The notes under the pieces are model-generated. The model had not been told where the DNA came from. It made no database searches and was given only the letters and a program-made list of their open reading frames with translations. A stretch of 64,000 bases of DNA. Origin: Mesostigma viride. Taxonomy: Eukaryota > Streptophyta > Mesostigmatophyceae > Mesostigmatales > Mesostigmataceae. Every line of letters begins with the position of its first letter. The first letter of the stretch is position 1. Shown in pieces: positions 1 to 9,869 of this stretch. A program made the translations under genes and the position numbers. Where the stretch lies: positions 2,363,308 to 2,427,307 of the forward strand of contig RPFO01000102.1 in assembly GCA_009746045.1 (NCBI GenBank), given 5' to 3'.

Positions 1-87
1 CGCGGCGGCCCGTTGCTGAACGAGATCAACCGCCACCTGTGGGGCCGCCACCGCAAGGGGGAGATCGATGTGCTGGGGTTTGGGGAG
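1..87 (+). CDS. SERAC1/DUF676-like alpha/beta-hydrolase, internal exon (5' part of gene outside window)
   Basis: Reading frame 1 is open for 29 codons and ends at GGGGAG before a GTGCGG donor. The residues end in EIDVLGFGE, which joins in phase 0 to the next exon. The four exons seen (87, 99, 59 and 139 nt) fit together in phase and give the C-terminal end of a serine-hydrolase-like protein. The family name rests on the pattern 'VLxFGE ... ESAYPGFG ... DHISVCKP' near the end, as in SERAC1/DUF676-type hydrolases; the nucleophile and acid residues lie upstream, outside the window or in unseen exons. The intron that follows (88-1579) has no gene. It holds degenerate GCGGTYAGCTA-type repeats (about 280-440), a CTGTCGC heptamer array and a pyrimidine-rich minisatellite against the next acceptor. 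Confidence 0.6.
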
Positions 88-911
88 GTGCGGCCGCGAG
101 GATTATCAATGCGCACATGATACATTGATGGGTTGCTTCTTGTTCTACTTCCTAAGCAGTGTGGGTTTCTTAGGCCTCCATGTCCTAAGCATGCAGGTAG
201 TGCAAATAAGTCACCGCCGGCGTGATTATACTACCGTATAAACGCCGTGATTATACCATTAGTCGCAGGGTACCTGACGGACTTAGCTATGCGGTCAGAT
301 AGACAAGGTTAGACACATGCGGTTCAGTAGACGCGGTTAGCTTCATGCGGTCAGCTATGCGAGGTCAGCTAGATGCGGTGAGCTAGATGCTCAGGTTTGT
401 TTCATGCTAGCCACCTTGGGTTAGCTACATGGGGTTAGTTTTATCGTAATGCCATCGTGGTGCCAGCGTAACACGTTTATGCGTACTAGTTTGCTCGAAA
501 GCCCAACCTCGTCCAACTTATCCTAGTGATGATCTTCTCATCGTCCTCTCGCCTTTTCTCTATCCATGCCGTATCTCCTGTTTCTATCTGAGCCGTATGT
601 CATGTTTCTGAGCCTTATGTCCGTACCTAAGGGCATCGCCGGAGCAACACCCATCGTACAGCTTCGCAAGGCAACCGGCAAGCGGGGTGGATTGTGAAAA
701 TGTTGTCGTGGACCTGAGCGAAATACGCCTTCAGAACAATCTCTCCCCCTAGCATGGTCGGGTCCTTCCCCCCTTACCATTGTTTGAATGATAACGGCAG
801 GGCTGGGCAGTGGGCACGCTCAGCCCACCATCTAAGCTCTCACGCTCTTATTCGTATCATTGTTCCTATTATTACTAATATCATTGCATTGATTGTTGTA
901 GTACTAGTATA

Positions 912-1000
912 CCATGGCTGTCGCCTGTCGCCTGCCGCCTGTCGCCTGTCGCCTATCGCCTGCAGCCTGTCGCCTGTCGCCTGTCGCCCGTCGCCTTCGC
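912..1000. repeat. CTGTCGC heptamer minisatellite
   Basis: A run of 7-bp units close to CTGTCGC, with variants such as CTATCGC and CTGCCGC, lies inside the hydrolase intron. Open frames across it are repeat artefacts. Confidence 0.75.
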
Positions 1001-1439
1001 GTATCCCATCGTGCGGCCTCCACGTGGGCCCAGTATTCGCGCCCTTACTCGTGTCATTGTTCTCATTATTACGTCTGTGGTTGTTATGCTACGCTATCTT
1101 GGCGGTCGCCTGCGCGTATCGCATCGTGCGGCCTCCACGTGGGCCTAGTGTGTTCGACTAGTCTAGCTTAGGAACACATTACGCAGGGCCTCTGGCATCG
1201 TTTCCCTCGGTGCCCGAGCCTGCCTCGGCGACGGTTGCATCCCTATCAGCATCCAAGGTACCATCACAGCATCCATGATAGCGGTTCTTCCCAGCAGGGT
1301 TTCGTTGTTCTGTTTTGCCTCCATCTGGGCGTGTAGCCCGAGCACGCCCCTCCATGGCTCCTTCATGTCTAAGATAAGCGAGTCCTCTTGTCTTGCTGAG
1401 TGCCATGGCCTGCCTCTGTGCTGTCGCGCGCCCCTGTGC

Positions 1440-1579
1440 TTATGTGTGCCCCCGTGCTGGTGCTTGCATCCATGCTGGTGCCTGCCCCCTTGCTGATGCC
1501 TGCCCCTTTGTTGATGCTTGCGTCCATGCTGGTGCCTGCATCCATGCTGGTGCCTGCCCCCGTGCTGATGCGAGCGCAG
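1440..1579. repeat. Pyrimidine-rich minisatellite abutting a 3' splice site
   Basis: Units like TGCTGGTGCCTGCCCC and TGCTGATGCCTGCCCC repeat about eight times and run straight into the GAGCGCAG acceptor of the next exon. The array therefore supplies the polypyrimidine tract for that acceptor. Confidence 0.6.
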
Positions 1580-1678
1580 AGCCTGAGCACGCCCCTCATG
1601 GAGGCGTACGGGCGGCGGGTCGTCCGCGCGGAGGTTGTGCCCTGGGAGTCCGCCTACCCCGGCTTCGGCAAGTTCCTG
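1580..1678 (+). CDS. SERAC1/DUF676-like alpha/beta-hydrolase, exon
   Basis: Thirty-three codons in phase 0 at both ends, between a GCGCAG acceptor and a CTG|GTACG donor. The peptide contains STPLMEAYGRRV and WESAYPGFGKFL. A 'Y/PGFG' segment shortly before the catalytic-histidine exon is the arrangement I recall for SERAC1-like hydrolases. The donor is the first unit of a 63-bp tandem duplication (next entry). The intron 1679-2417 otherwise shows nothing recognisable. Confidence 0.65.
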
Positions 1679-1820
1679 GTACGCCCTTTACTACGGTTGA
1701 CTAATTATAAATATTGAACACAGCATCATACGGTGCCCTGGGTACGTCCTTTACTACGGTTGACTAATTATAAATATTGAACACAGCATCATACGGTGCC
1801 CTGGGTACGTCCTTTACTGG
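1678..1820. repeat. 63-bp tandem duplication starting at the 5' splice site
   Basis: Bases 1678-1740 and 1741-1803 are near-identical 63-bp units, and a third unit starts at 1804. Each begins GGTACG and ends GTGCCCTG, so each junction rebuilds a CTG|GTACG donor. A diverged copy of the exon end plus donor (AAGTTCCTG|GTATG) recurs near 1915-1930. Confidence 0.85.
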
Positions 1821-2417
1821 ATAAGTACTACTATGTAAATGTTTAGGTACTACTATCAAATCTTACCAAAAAATCACTATAAGGTGCCCTGTGTGGGGCA
1901 TGCCTTGTCTTTTGTAAGTTCCTGGTATGTCGCTACCATGGTTTAAAACCCAGTAGCAATGAACAAGTATGATGCAGGGATAACAAATCCATCATGACAT
2001 TAGGTGGGAAAGTTGCCTGTAGTCCACTTTCTTAAGAAAAGGCTCGTTGTGCAAATTAAAGACACGTGGAATGCCAAGAGTACCCATGAGACCTGATCTG
2101 CGCCCACAGTGCTACAAATCAATAGTACCTGCCCCGACTACCCACAAGTCACCTGCCCTACTACTACCCAGCCTCCGTTTCGCCTAGTGCGCTCCTAGGC
2201 CTGCGCCGATGCCCCATCCCGGCCATGGTATTAAGCGAGCAACGATCTTCTGGCTTCGGTTCTGATTGTCCAGGCTCGATCCTTCCATCTGCGCATCCAA
2301 TCTGCTTCCTCGACCCCTCGCTCTGTCCACTTGGTCCTGACCCTTTTTCCCCATCAATGTGGATCTGTGCCATCCGTGCGCTTTATTTGTCCCTCGCCTC
2401 TTTGGCCCTCTGCTCAG

Positions 2418-2476
2418 GTGGTGGAGAATGCAGACCACATCAGCGTGTGCAAGCCGGTTTCCAAGGAAGACATGTC
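2418..2476 (+). CDS. SERAC1/DUF676-like alpha/beta-hydrolase, catalytic-histidine exon
   Basis: A short 59-nt exon between TGCTCAG and a TC|GTGAGT donor, starting in phase 0 and ending in phase 2. It encodes VVENADHISVCKPVSKEDM. The 'DHISVCKP' motif matches the region around the C-terminal catalytic histidine in this hydrolase group, so the His is the likely charge-relay base (family inference). Phase and residue continuity with both neighbouring exons support it. The next intron (2477-4328) holds a 10-bp minisatellite with its block duplication, a long CAT array and an 18-bp repeat. Confidence 0.7.
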
Positions 2477-2732
2477 GTGAGTTATTTATCTCATCATGGC
2501 CAGCGCTGCCCCTGGTTGGATCCTATTTATTCTTGCTCAAACGTAGTACGAGATTTCCCACCATTCTCAAATCATCGTGTTTTCTCTACTCATAATGTAA
2601 GGTATTCCTACTCATAGTGCATTCCTTTCTGTGGGTACACTACCCAGTGGTGGATAGCACGATGGGGTTTCGGACATACTTAGCATCGGGCTTTTCATGA
2701 CGCGCATGTGTGTGCTCAGCCGCATACCACTG

Positions 2733-3300
2733 CCACCGAAGACCACCGAAGGCCACCGAAGGCCACCGAAGGCCACCGAAGGCCACCGAAGGCCACCGAA
2801 GGCCACCGAAGGCCACCGAAGGCCACCGCATCGATAGACACCAGAAACCTCTTATGCCCCCAACTTACCTTATCTCCCCAACTTAACTCATGTCCCCAAT
2901 TTACCTTATCTTCCCAACTTAATTATGCCCCCAACTTACCTTATCTCCCCAGCTTAACTTATGTCCCCAATTCACCTCATCTCCCCAACTTAATTATGCC
3001 CCCAACTTACCTTATCTCCCCAACTTAACTCATGTCCTTTTCCACCGAAGGCCACCGAAGGCCACCGAAGGCCACCGAAGGCCACCGAAGGCCACCGCAT
3101 CGATAGACACCAGAAACCTCTTATGCCCCCAACTTACCTTATCTCCCCAACTTAACTCATGTCCCCAATTTACCTTATCTTCCCAACTTAATTATGCCCC
3201 CAACTTACCTAATCTCCCCAGCTTAACTTATGTCCCCAATTCACCTCATCTCCCCAACATAATTATGTCCCCAACTTACCTTTATGCCCCCAAGTTATCT
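2733..3300. repeat. Duplicated block: 10-bp CCACCGAAGG array plus CCCCAACTTA-rich spacer
   Basis: CCACCGAAGG repeats about ten times at 2733-2828 and about five times at 3042-3099. Each array is followed by the same 200-bp spacer, starting CATCGATAGACACCAG and built from CCCCAACTTA/CCCCAATTYA units. The array and spacer were thus duplicated together; the second spacer has a few substitutions. Confidence 0.85.
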
Positions 3301-3536
3301 TCGGTCGCTGTCGGCATCATCCCTTCCATTCCCTTGATTCGGTGATGTTCAACTGTGCCGTATGTGGGTGGCATGATTGGAAGTCAGGCCTACATTTGCG
3401 ATAAAAGTGGTGGGAAGAAGTCTAGCAGACTAGCACGAGCTGATATGTATTGCAAGGTGGCTGCATCGTATGCGCCCTGATTTTGTCTGGCATGAGTATC
3501 CTATCTTTACTAGCACGTGTTCTCTAATTTGTCTCA

Positions 3537-3960
<424 letters not shown>

Positions 3961-4087
3961 TTTATTATTGCCGCTGTCTTATTATTACTACGGCTATTAT
4001 GATATCAAAATTATCTTAACTTATCATTAATGCCATGTTGACCGGCAGGCGGTAGCTGTGGCTTCTGATCCAAAAATAACAACACTT

Positions 4088-4200
4088 TCTTGGACTGTGC
4101 GGTGGTTTACTACACCTTGCGGCGGTTTGCACATTGCGGTGGTTTGCACCTTGCGGCGGTTTGCACCCTGCGGTGGTTTACATCTTGTGGTGGTTTTCAC
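4088..4200. repeat. 18-bp GCGGTGGTTTGCACCTT-type repeat
   Basis: About six degenerate tandem copies of a 15-18 bp unit ending GGTGGTTT or GGCGGTTT, inside the last intron of the hydrolase gene. Confidence 0.6.
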
Positions 4201-4328
4201 CTGTATAGTGACTCGTGGCTGTGAGGTGTGAAAAGGGGGTATTGTCAAGCCATGCCCTGGATGTGAGCGCATGCTGCGTTGAGCTATGTAGGCTGATCTG
4301 GATTCGCCCATGTTCACTGGATTGGCAG

Positions 4329-4467
4329 GTATACCAAGACCCGAGAGTTCATCGAGAACATGCTGGGCAAGATCCGCTGCAAGCACTGCGCCTCCAGGGA
4401 CCCTGGCACGCGCCGTATTCAGGAAGCCGAGGCACAGGCCGAGGCGGACACGGACGCAGACGCATGA
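4329..4467 (+). CDS. SERAC1/DUF676-like alpha/beta-hydrolase, last exon and stop
   Basis: The exon begins after ATTGGCAG with one base that completes a codon from the previous exon, then reads YTKTREFIENMLGK, a C-x-x-C pair (CKHC) and an acidic Ala/Glu/Asp tail, and stops at TGA 4465-4467. The other frame through the same bases is Arg/Gly-rich without family-like content, and only this frame matches the phase of the 2418-2476 exon. This is the 3' end of the coding region; no clear polyadenylation signal was picked out downstream. Confidence 0.7.
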
Positions 4468-4735
4468 ACTGTGATGGAAGCAGCGCTGTGTGCAAATGTT
4501 GAATTGGTCAAAGTGATGCGCCTGATTGCAGAACCGGCCACCTGAGATGATTAATTAAATAATTATCCATAATTAATCCTCCCGAGATGATGAAGGTGAA
4601 AGATCCTTGCTACCGGGAGCCACAAAGCCCAGTGTTGGAACAATACCACAAAGTAGCTCTGTGCATTGCTCAGTTAAAAGGTAAAACCAAACGGAATGAG
4701 GAGTGCACAAAAAACAATGGTCACGCATGCAAAAG

Positions 4736-5011
4736 TAGTACTCCTACACACAGATCTCGAGTGATTTATCTAGTACCAAATCCGAAAGGCTTGCATCACT
4801 CCCCGGACAGGAGAACTTTTGCGGATGACTGTAGGTGTAAGTTGGCGATGCCATGGTAACCGGAGACGTCCGTCCTATAGTCAGCAAAATTGGTGCGAGA
4901 GGTCCCCAGTTCGATTCCGGTCGGATTCATTTGCAGATCGCGTTTTCCGCGTTTTCCGCGGCCTGGCACTGAACGCAAAGGTTTTCACCTTTGCGGAGTG
5001 TCTGATCAGAA
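4736..5011 (+). repeat. SINE-like repeat, copy 1
   Basis: This about 276-bp unit recurs at 5133-5413 with almost no differences. It starts GTAGTACTCCTACACACA, has a tRNA-like core at 4869-4925, and ends with a CGCAAAGGT/ACCTTTGCG hairpin followed by CTGATCAGAA. Size and a tRNA-related promoter-like core suggest a SINE or other short non-coding repeat. I see no clear target-site duplication, so the mobile class is inference. Confidence 0.6.
4869..4925 (+). other. tRNA-like core of the SINE-like repeat (not a functional tRNA gene)
   Basis: TCCGTCC at the left pairs with GGTCGGA at the right in six of seven positions, like an acceptor stem. GGTCCCCAGTTCGATTCC resembles a T-arm/B-box and TAGTCAGCAAAATTGG an A-box. 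The core is only 57 nt and has no room for an anticodon arm, so it looks tRNA-derived. The same core is at 5267-5323. Confidence 0.5.
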
Positions 5012-5132
5012 TATACGCTTGGCTGATTTCGATAGTATCGGCTACGCCCCCTTCTACTAAAAAGAAGGATTCAGCCGTGTTCAGCCCGTCTCACGGTGCG
5101 AGACTGAACAAGTCTCGCGTGCAGACACGTGT

Positions 5133-5413
5133 GTAGTACTCCTACACACAGATCTCGAGTGATTTATCTAGTACCAAATCCGAAAGGCTTGCATCACTCC
5201 CCGGACAGGAGAACTTTTGCGGATGACTGTAGGTGTAAGTTGGCGATGCCATGGTAACCGGAGACGTCCGTCCTATAGTCAGCAAAATTGGTGCGAGAGG
5301 TCCCCAGTTCGATTCCGGTCGGATTCATTTGCAGATCGCGTTTTCCGCGTTTTCCGCGGCCTGGCACGTACTGAACGCAAAGGTTTTCACCTTTGCGGAG
5401 TGTCTGATCAGAA
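5133..5413 (+). repeat. SINE-like repeat, copy 2
   Basis: Second copy of the 4736-5011 unit in the same orientation, with a 3-bp GTA insertion just before the terminal hairpin. The 121 bp between the copies (5012-5132) carry no recognisable feature. Confidence 0.65.
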
Positions 5414-5466
5414 AGTAGCTCCTCTCGCAGCCACATCATATTTAGATTATTATTTGCCGTTCGCCT

Positions 5467-5480
5467 ATGACACAATAGTA
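5467..5480 (+). repeat. LINE target-site duplication, left
   Basis: ATGACACAATAGTA here is repeated exactly at 11076-11089, on either side of the LINE. Confidence 0.9.
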
Positions 5481-5500
5481 TGGATCAATCAGCATGCATG

Positions 5501-5533
5501 GATATCAAGGCCAATGATGTCGGCCTTGATATC
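5501..5533 (+). promoter_or_regulatory. Perfect 12-bp hairpin at the LINE 5' end
   Basis: GATATCAAGGCC and GGCCTTGATATC flank a 9-nt loop, 20 bp from the element start. It may be a structured RNA 5' end; its function is unknown. Confidence 0.6.
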
Positions 5534-5617
5534 GAGAGCCTATGCGCCTGGAATGTATCTGCCTGCCTTCGACGACTTAGTGGCAACTTTTGGCTCAGTC
5601 ATCAGCATTCTGCGCTG

Positions 5618-5866
5618 CACGCTGATATAATTTTCTCCAGCTATCGCTCAATATTTCCGAAGATACCGGCACCGCCCTGCCCAGCAAATATCGCTGTTGC
5701 AATATACGAGAATGCTCATAACTTTTGACTCCGGCCATGAAACTTCATCGGGTTGGTTGCATTAGACTCGTCTTTTGAAGACGAACACGCTGATATAATT
5801 TTCTCCAGCTATCGCTCAATATTTCCGAAGATACCGGCACCGCCCTGCCCAGCAAATATCGCTGTT
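5618..5866 (+). repeat. 81-bp direct repeat in the LINE 5' UTR
   Basis: Bases 5618-5698 recur at 5786-5866, a 168-bp period, starting CACGCTGATATAATT. Promoter monomers in LINE 5' UTRs can be organised this way; a promoter role is inference. Confidence 0.8.
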
Positions 5867-6043
5867 TTTTCAGCTCGATATGGCGGAATACGACTCATCC
5901 CAGCAATCACAAGCGTCCGCGGCCCTGCACCAACTCGCTGACGAAGCCATGGCGTCATTGGAAACACCCTTGCACGCTATGCCGGACGCCACTGTCAGCA
6001 TCCAGCCGCTCCACTCCACCGCTCCGCCGAACAGCGACCTGCC

Positions 6044-7348
6044 ATGGATACCCGCGAGGAGGCCTTTTCTGCCGAGGAAGCTGCCGCATTTTTACCTGGC
6101 AAATGGCCAGGCCTTAACGCCATCATGCGCCTGTCCCGAGCTGCCGCCCTCACCATCCTGCACCTGGCTGCCGAGAAAAAGTGCGAGATCCGGGACTGCA
6201 ACCAACAGGTTACCCACCTGTCGGACTTTCTCCACGACGACCCCGACGACACTGACCTCTGCCTCGCAGTCTGGTGGACGTGCTCCCGTCTTTCCGACAG
6301 CGCCCTTGAGCGCTTTGTCATGGCCTCTCTGGACCTGGGAGCCGACCCCACTGTTGCGGCCGCCATCAACATCACCGCCAAGCAAGTCGCCAATACGTGC
6401 TTCGATCGCCTCCCTCCCCTCCTCAACGCTGCCCTCAACCCTGTCCACAACCACCTCGCCACCCACCACGCCCATTCCTCACACGCCGACACCTCCATCC
6501 ACTCCGCCATCACCCACATTGCAGCAGGGCTGCAGCAGCAGCAGCAGCTCCTCCACCAGCTCCAGCAACAACTTGCCGCCTCCATAACTCCTGCCAAGAC
6601 CACCTATGCCGCCACGCTTCAGAACCCTACGGAGCTCATCAACGAAATCAAAACAGCCGTCAAGGCCAGCACAAGGGATGCTATGCACGAACCCATTCGC
6701 TCATGCAGTATTGTGGTACGTGGCGTCCCCTCGAACGTCAACGATGCACGCCTGGGCACCTACCTCCGGGGCGACCCCTTCCTGGGGAAGCTCGGCGTGG
6801 CCCAAAGCGTCGTCATCAAAACGGCACGACGGCTCGGCGGCCCCACCGCCCCTGTCTTGGTGGAATTCCACCGCAAGGAGGACAAACTGCAGGTGCAGAA
6901 GGCCCGCCGGAACCTCCACGATACCCAACTGAGCATCGACGATTACTATACCCCGGAGCAGCTTGAGGCCCGGGCTGCCGCTTTGAACCGGCCGGAGGTC
7001 CACGAGGCTCGGGCAGCCAAGCAGGCCAACCCGCAACTACGGTGCAGCATCTATGCCCGCCTCTTTAATGGCGTCTTCATCGTCCGCATTAACGGCCAGG
7101 ACCTTCCTCCAATGACGGCGACCCCCATGGATACCGCCGTGCCAGCGCCCCAGCCCCCTGCTCGGCCCCCGCCGTCACCGCCATCGCCACCGGCATCGAC
7201 GGTCACCTGCTCCCCAGCACGTGTGGGGATCCGCCGGGGCAACTTCAGCTCAGGTATGGCTGCCAGGCTTGGCCGTCCCCCTAATAAATTCGTTCGCTTT
7301 GCACCTGAGCCGGAGCCCGCGCTGCGAACCCTTCTCTCCTATCAATGA
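6044..7348 (+). CDS. LINE ORF1 protein, RNA-binding-like (434 aa)
   Basis: The product has an Ala/Leu-rich N-terminal helical part, a Gln-rich stretch (about residues 163-176) that could form a coiled coil, then an RRM-like fold signature: a strand SIVVRGVP near residue 223 and VLVEFHRKEDKL near 271. This resembles L1 ORF1p-type nucleic-acid chaperones that coat LINE RNA. A Pro-rich tail follows from about 358. The stop overlaps the ORF2 start by ATGA, as in elements that reinitiate translation. An alternative start at 5880 in another frame gives about 55 plausible residues before 6044, so the true N-terminus may be longer if one base is missing near 6030. Confidence 0.75.
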   Translation: MDTREEAFSAEEAAAFLPGKWPGLNAIMRLSRAAALTILHLAAEKKCEIRDCNQQVTHLSDFLHDDPDDTDLCLAVWWTCSRLSDSALERFVMASLDLGADPTVAAAINITAKQVANTCFDRLPPLLNAALNPVHNHLATHHAHSSHADTSIHSAITHIAAGLQQQQQLLHQLQQQLAASITPAKTTYAATLQNPTELINEIKTAVKASTRDAMHEPIRSCSIVVRGVPSNVNDARLGTYLRGDPFLGKLGVAQSVVIKTARRLGGPTAPVLVEFHRKEDKLQVQKARRNLHDTQLSIDDYYTPEQLEARAAALNRPEVHEARAAKQANPQLRCSIYARLFNGVFIVRINGQDLPPMTATPMDTAVPAPQPPARPPPSPPSPPASTVTCSPARVGIRRGNFSSGMAARLGRPPNKFVRFAPEPEPALRTLLSYQ

Positions 7349-9869
7349 CGACGCTCGCGGCCCCGCGGCTCCGCGGCTCTAGCAGTGGGATCTGCCTAAC
7401 TCCCCTTCCCGCCCCTTTGCCTTCGCAGCCCTCGGGCTGTCGGAGAGAGAGCAACGGGTCGGCAGTGAGCCAGGTTAGCCCCGCCTCGCGCGGCCGCCTC
7501 CGAAACCTCCTCAGACTGCACGCATTTCTTATGCGTGCAGACGCAAACTCATTCTACCTGGCCACCCGAGCCAACCGTCGGCGTCGCCTCGACGCGTTGG
7601 CAGGAAGAATCGAAATGGTGATTGAAAGCATAAGTCCCCAACCCGCCCCCCCTACCCCACCACCTCCACCCCCACCCCCATCACCACCCTGCTCCATCTC
7701 CGCCCCCACCCCCGCCTGCACCCCCCTTTTCGGTCAACGCGCGCCCTTGGTCATCGCCACCTTCAACGCCCGCACGCTCCAGCCCGACGCTGACCGCTGT
7801 CACTGCCTGCGCAGTGACGACTGTCAGTGCCATCGAGTCTCCAATCTTATTGGTTTCTGCATCGACAATAATATCGCCATCCTGGGAATCCAAGAACACA
7901 GGCGCACTGCATCGGCCCGCGGATCAACTGCCCTTGTTGCTGACGACATCGACGGCTGGCGGTTCTACTACGGAGGCGGCGACGGCACCGGGAACGGGGG
8001 CGTCGGTCTCCTCTGCTCCCCGCTCGCCGTACGCCACATGGGCGAACCCCAGCTGGTCAACGCTCGGCTCCTCGTGGCCACTTTTCATTCGATGGAGGGC
8101 CACTCGACCTACGCCCTGACGGTGGGCGTTGGTTACGCACCCCACTCCGGCCACCCAGAACAAGACCGCAAGGACTTCTTTGCAGCGCTGGAGAACCTGG
8201 CGAACGGCATCCCTGGTCGCAACTACCTCGCTCTGCTGCTGGACGCCAACGCCACGCTACCACCGGGTACTGGCGGATGTCAGCACGCCCCCAACGGTAC
8301 GGTCTCCAATGCCAACACCGAACTTTTTGCTGATTTGCTTACGACATGCGATTTGGTCACTGCCAACACCCGCTTTCCACATAGTCCAGATGCTTTGGTC
8401 ACACACACCTCGCCAACTGGCACTGAACGCTGCATTGACTATGTTGTAATGCGCAAGCGTCATCAAGGATCTGTACTAGCTGCTCGCTCGCATGTGATCC
8501 CCCTGGTGCGCTCCGATCATCGCATCGTCACCGCCCGCATCCGCCTGCGATTCCCCTCGCCCTTTCGTAAGCACGTGGCACCACCTGATTTGCGCACACT
8601 TCAGTTGCTCGAGAAATCTGACGACGCTCTGGAGGACTTCCCTGAAAAACGCGCCCACAAGCGCGCCGCAGAGGCGTTCGTCGACGCGCTGGACATCCCG
8701 GCCAGCCACGCCCAGCTGTTCGCTGCCGGCCCGGCATCGGCCCTTCGGCACCTCGCTGACAAGCTGCCCGCGGCCGGGGCCCTACTGCCCCCCCGCCGCC
8801 CGCCCCGCTTCACCAGCCTGCACCGGCTCCCCGCCGTCATCCAGGCCCGGCAAGCCCTGCGCGACAACCGCGACCCCGCCCGCTACGCCCGCCTCAAAGC
8901 CGATTACCACTCGGCCATCCGGCAGGCGACCAAGGAGCAGGAGGACCTTCATGTCCGCGAGTACTTCGCCCACCTCAAGGACCAGCACGGCAAGTACGCC
9001 TGGACCCGCCTGCGTCACGCCCAACGGCCCGCCGGCGGCGCGCAGCCGGCGCCGCGGACGCTCTCTGGCTCACCGCAGCAGCAGCTCAACCAGTGGTATT
9101 CCTCCCAGTCCCGGCTGCTCGGCGCCCCCCCGCCGCCTCCGCCGCTTGGCCCTCTGGCGGCCGCACGCCTGGCAGTAGCACCGGCGGACGTCCCTGCGCC
9201 GCCCACGCCGCCCGCCGCTGAGCAGGACTACACGTACCCAGCCCTGACGGAACCCCTGGCCCACCCCAACGAGCTCCCGCCGTTCACCGAGCTCGAGCTG
9301 AGCACCGCCGCCAAGCAACTCCGCTTCTATGCTGCCGTTGGACCTGACCAGCTCCCAGCCCCGGTGATTAAGCTGACGGCGCTCACGGGGTTCCTGCTTG
9401 ACGTCTGCAACCGGATCCTGCTTGCCGACGCGCCGCCGATTCCTGAGTGGCAGCACAGCTACCGTATTATGCTGTACAAAAACAAAGGTTCCCCTGACGA
9501 CCCCGCCAACTACAGAGGAGTCTGCATCCAGAGCGCCGCACTTAAGTTGTTCATGCGCATGATCCTCAACCGCCTTCGTTCTGCTCTCGACTGTCACCTT
9601 GGGGAAAGTCAAATGGGCTTCCGTCCTGGGCGCAACACCGTCATGGCCATCTTCGTCGCGCGTCGCCTCTTCGAGGAAATCGCTCTCCTGCAACCTGGTG
9701 AGTTTCCCGCCATCCTGATCTTCGTCGACTTCATCAAGGCTTTTGATTCTGTCCTCTGGGACGCTCTATGGGCTGTACTTGCTCGCGCTCGCGTCCCCAC
9801 TCCCCTGATTACCGTCATCCGCACGCTGTATGAGGGGTCCACCACTTCGGTGCGCACTCAACACGGCAT
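7345..9869 (+). CDS. LINE ORF2, first part: AP-endonuclease and N-terminal reverse transcriptase
   Basis: After a Pro-rich leader the AP-endonuclease domain starts near residue 131 with VIATFNARTL. GIQEHR near 181 supplies the catalytic Glu, LLLDANATL near 298 the Asp/Asn pair, and SDHR near 391 the final catalytic residues. It would nick target DNA. The reverse transcriptase begins near 700 (NKGSPDDPANYRGV), with GFRPGRNT near 757 and the first catalytic Asp in FVDFIKAFDS near 793. The frame is lost near 9869, where this copy lacks one T that the decayed copy at 11880 retains (GGCATACC against GGCATTACC). The original frame continues at 9870-10982. Confidence 0.9.

Noticed and set aside
4869-4925. 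A functional tRNA gene
   Set aside because: It has acceptor-like and T-arm-like ends but only 57 nt and no anticodon arm, and it is part of a duplicated repeat.
5880-6587. 235-codon frame overlapping LINE ORF1
   Set aside because: Beyond its first 55 codons it becomes Pro/Ser/Thr-rich shadow sequence of ORF1; only the start could be a real extension of ORF1.
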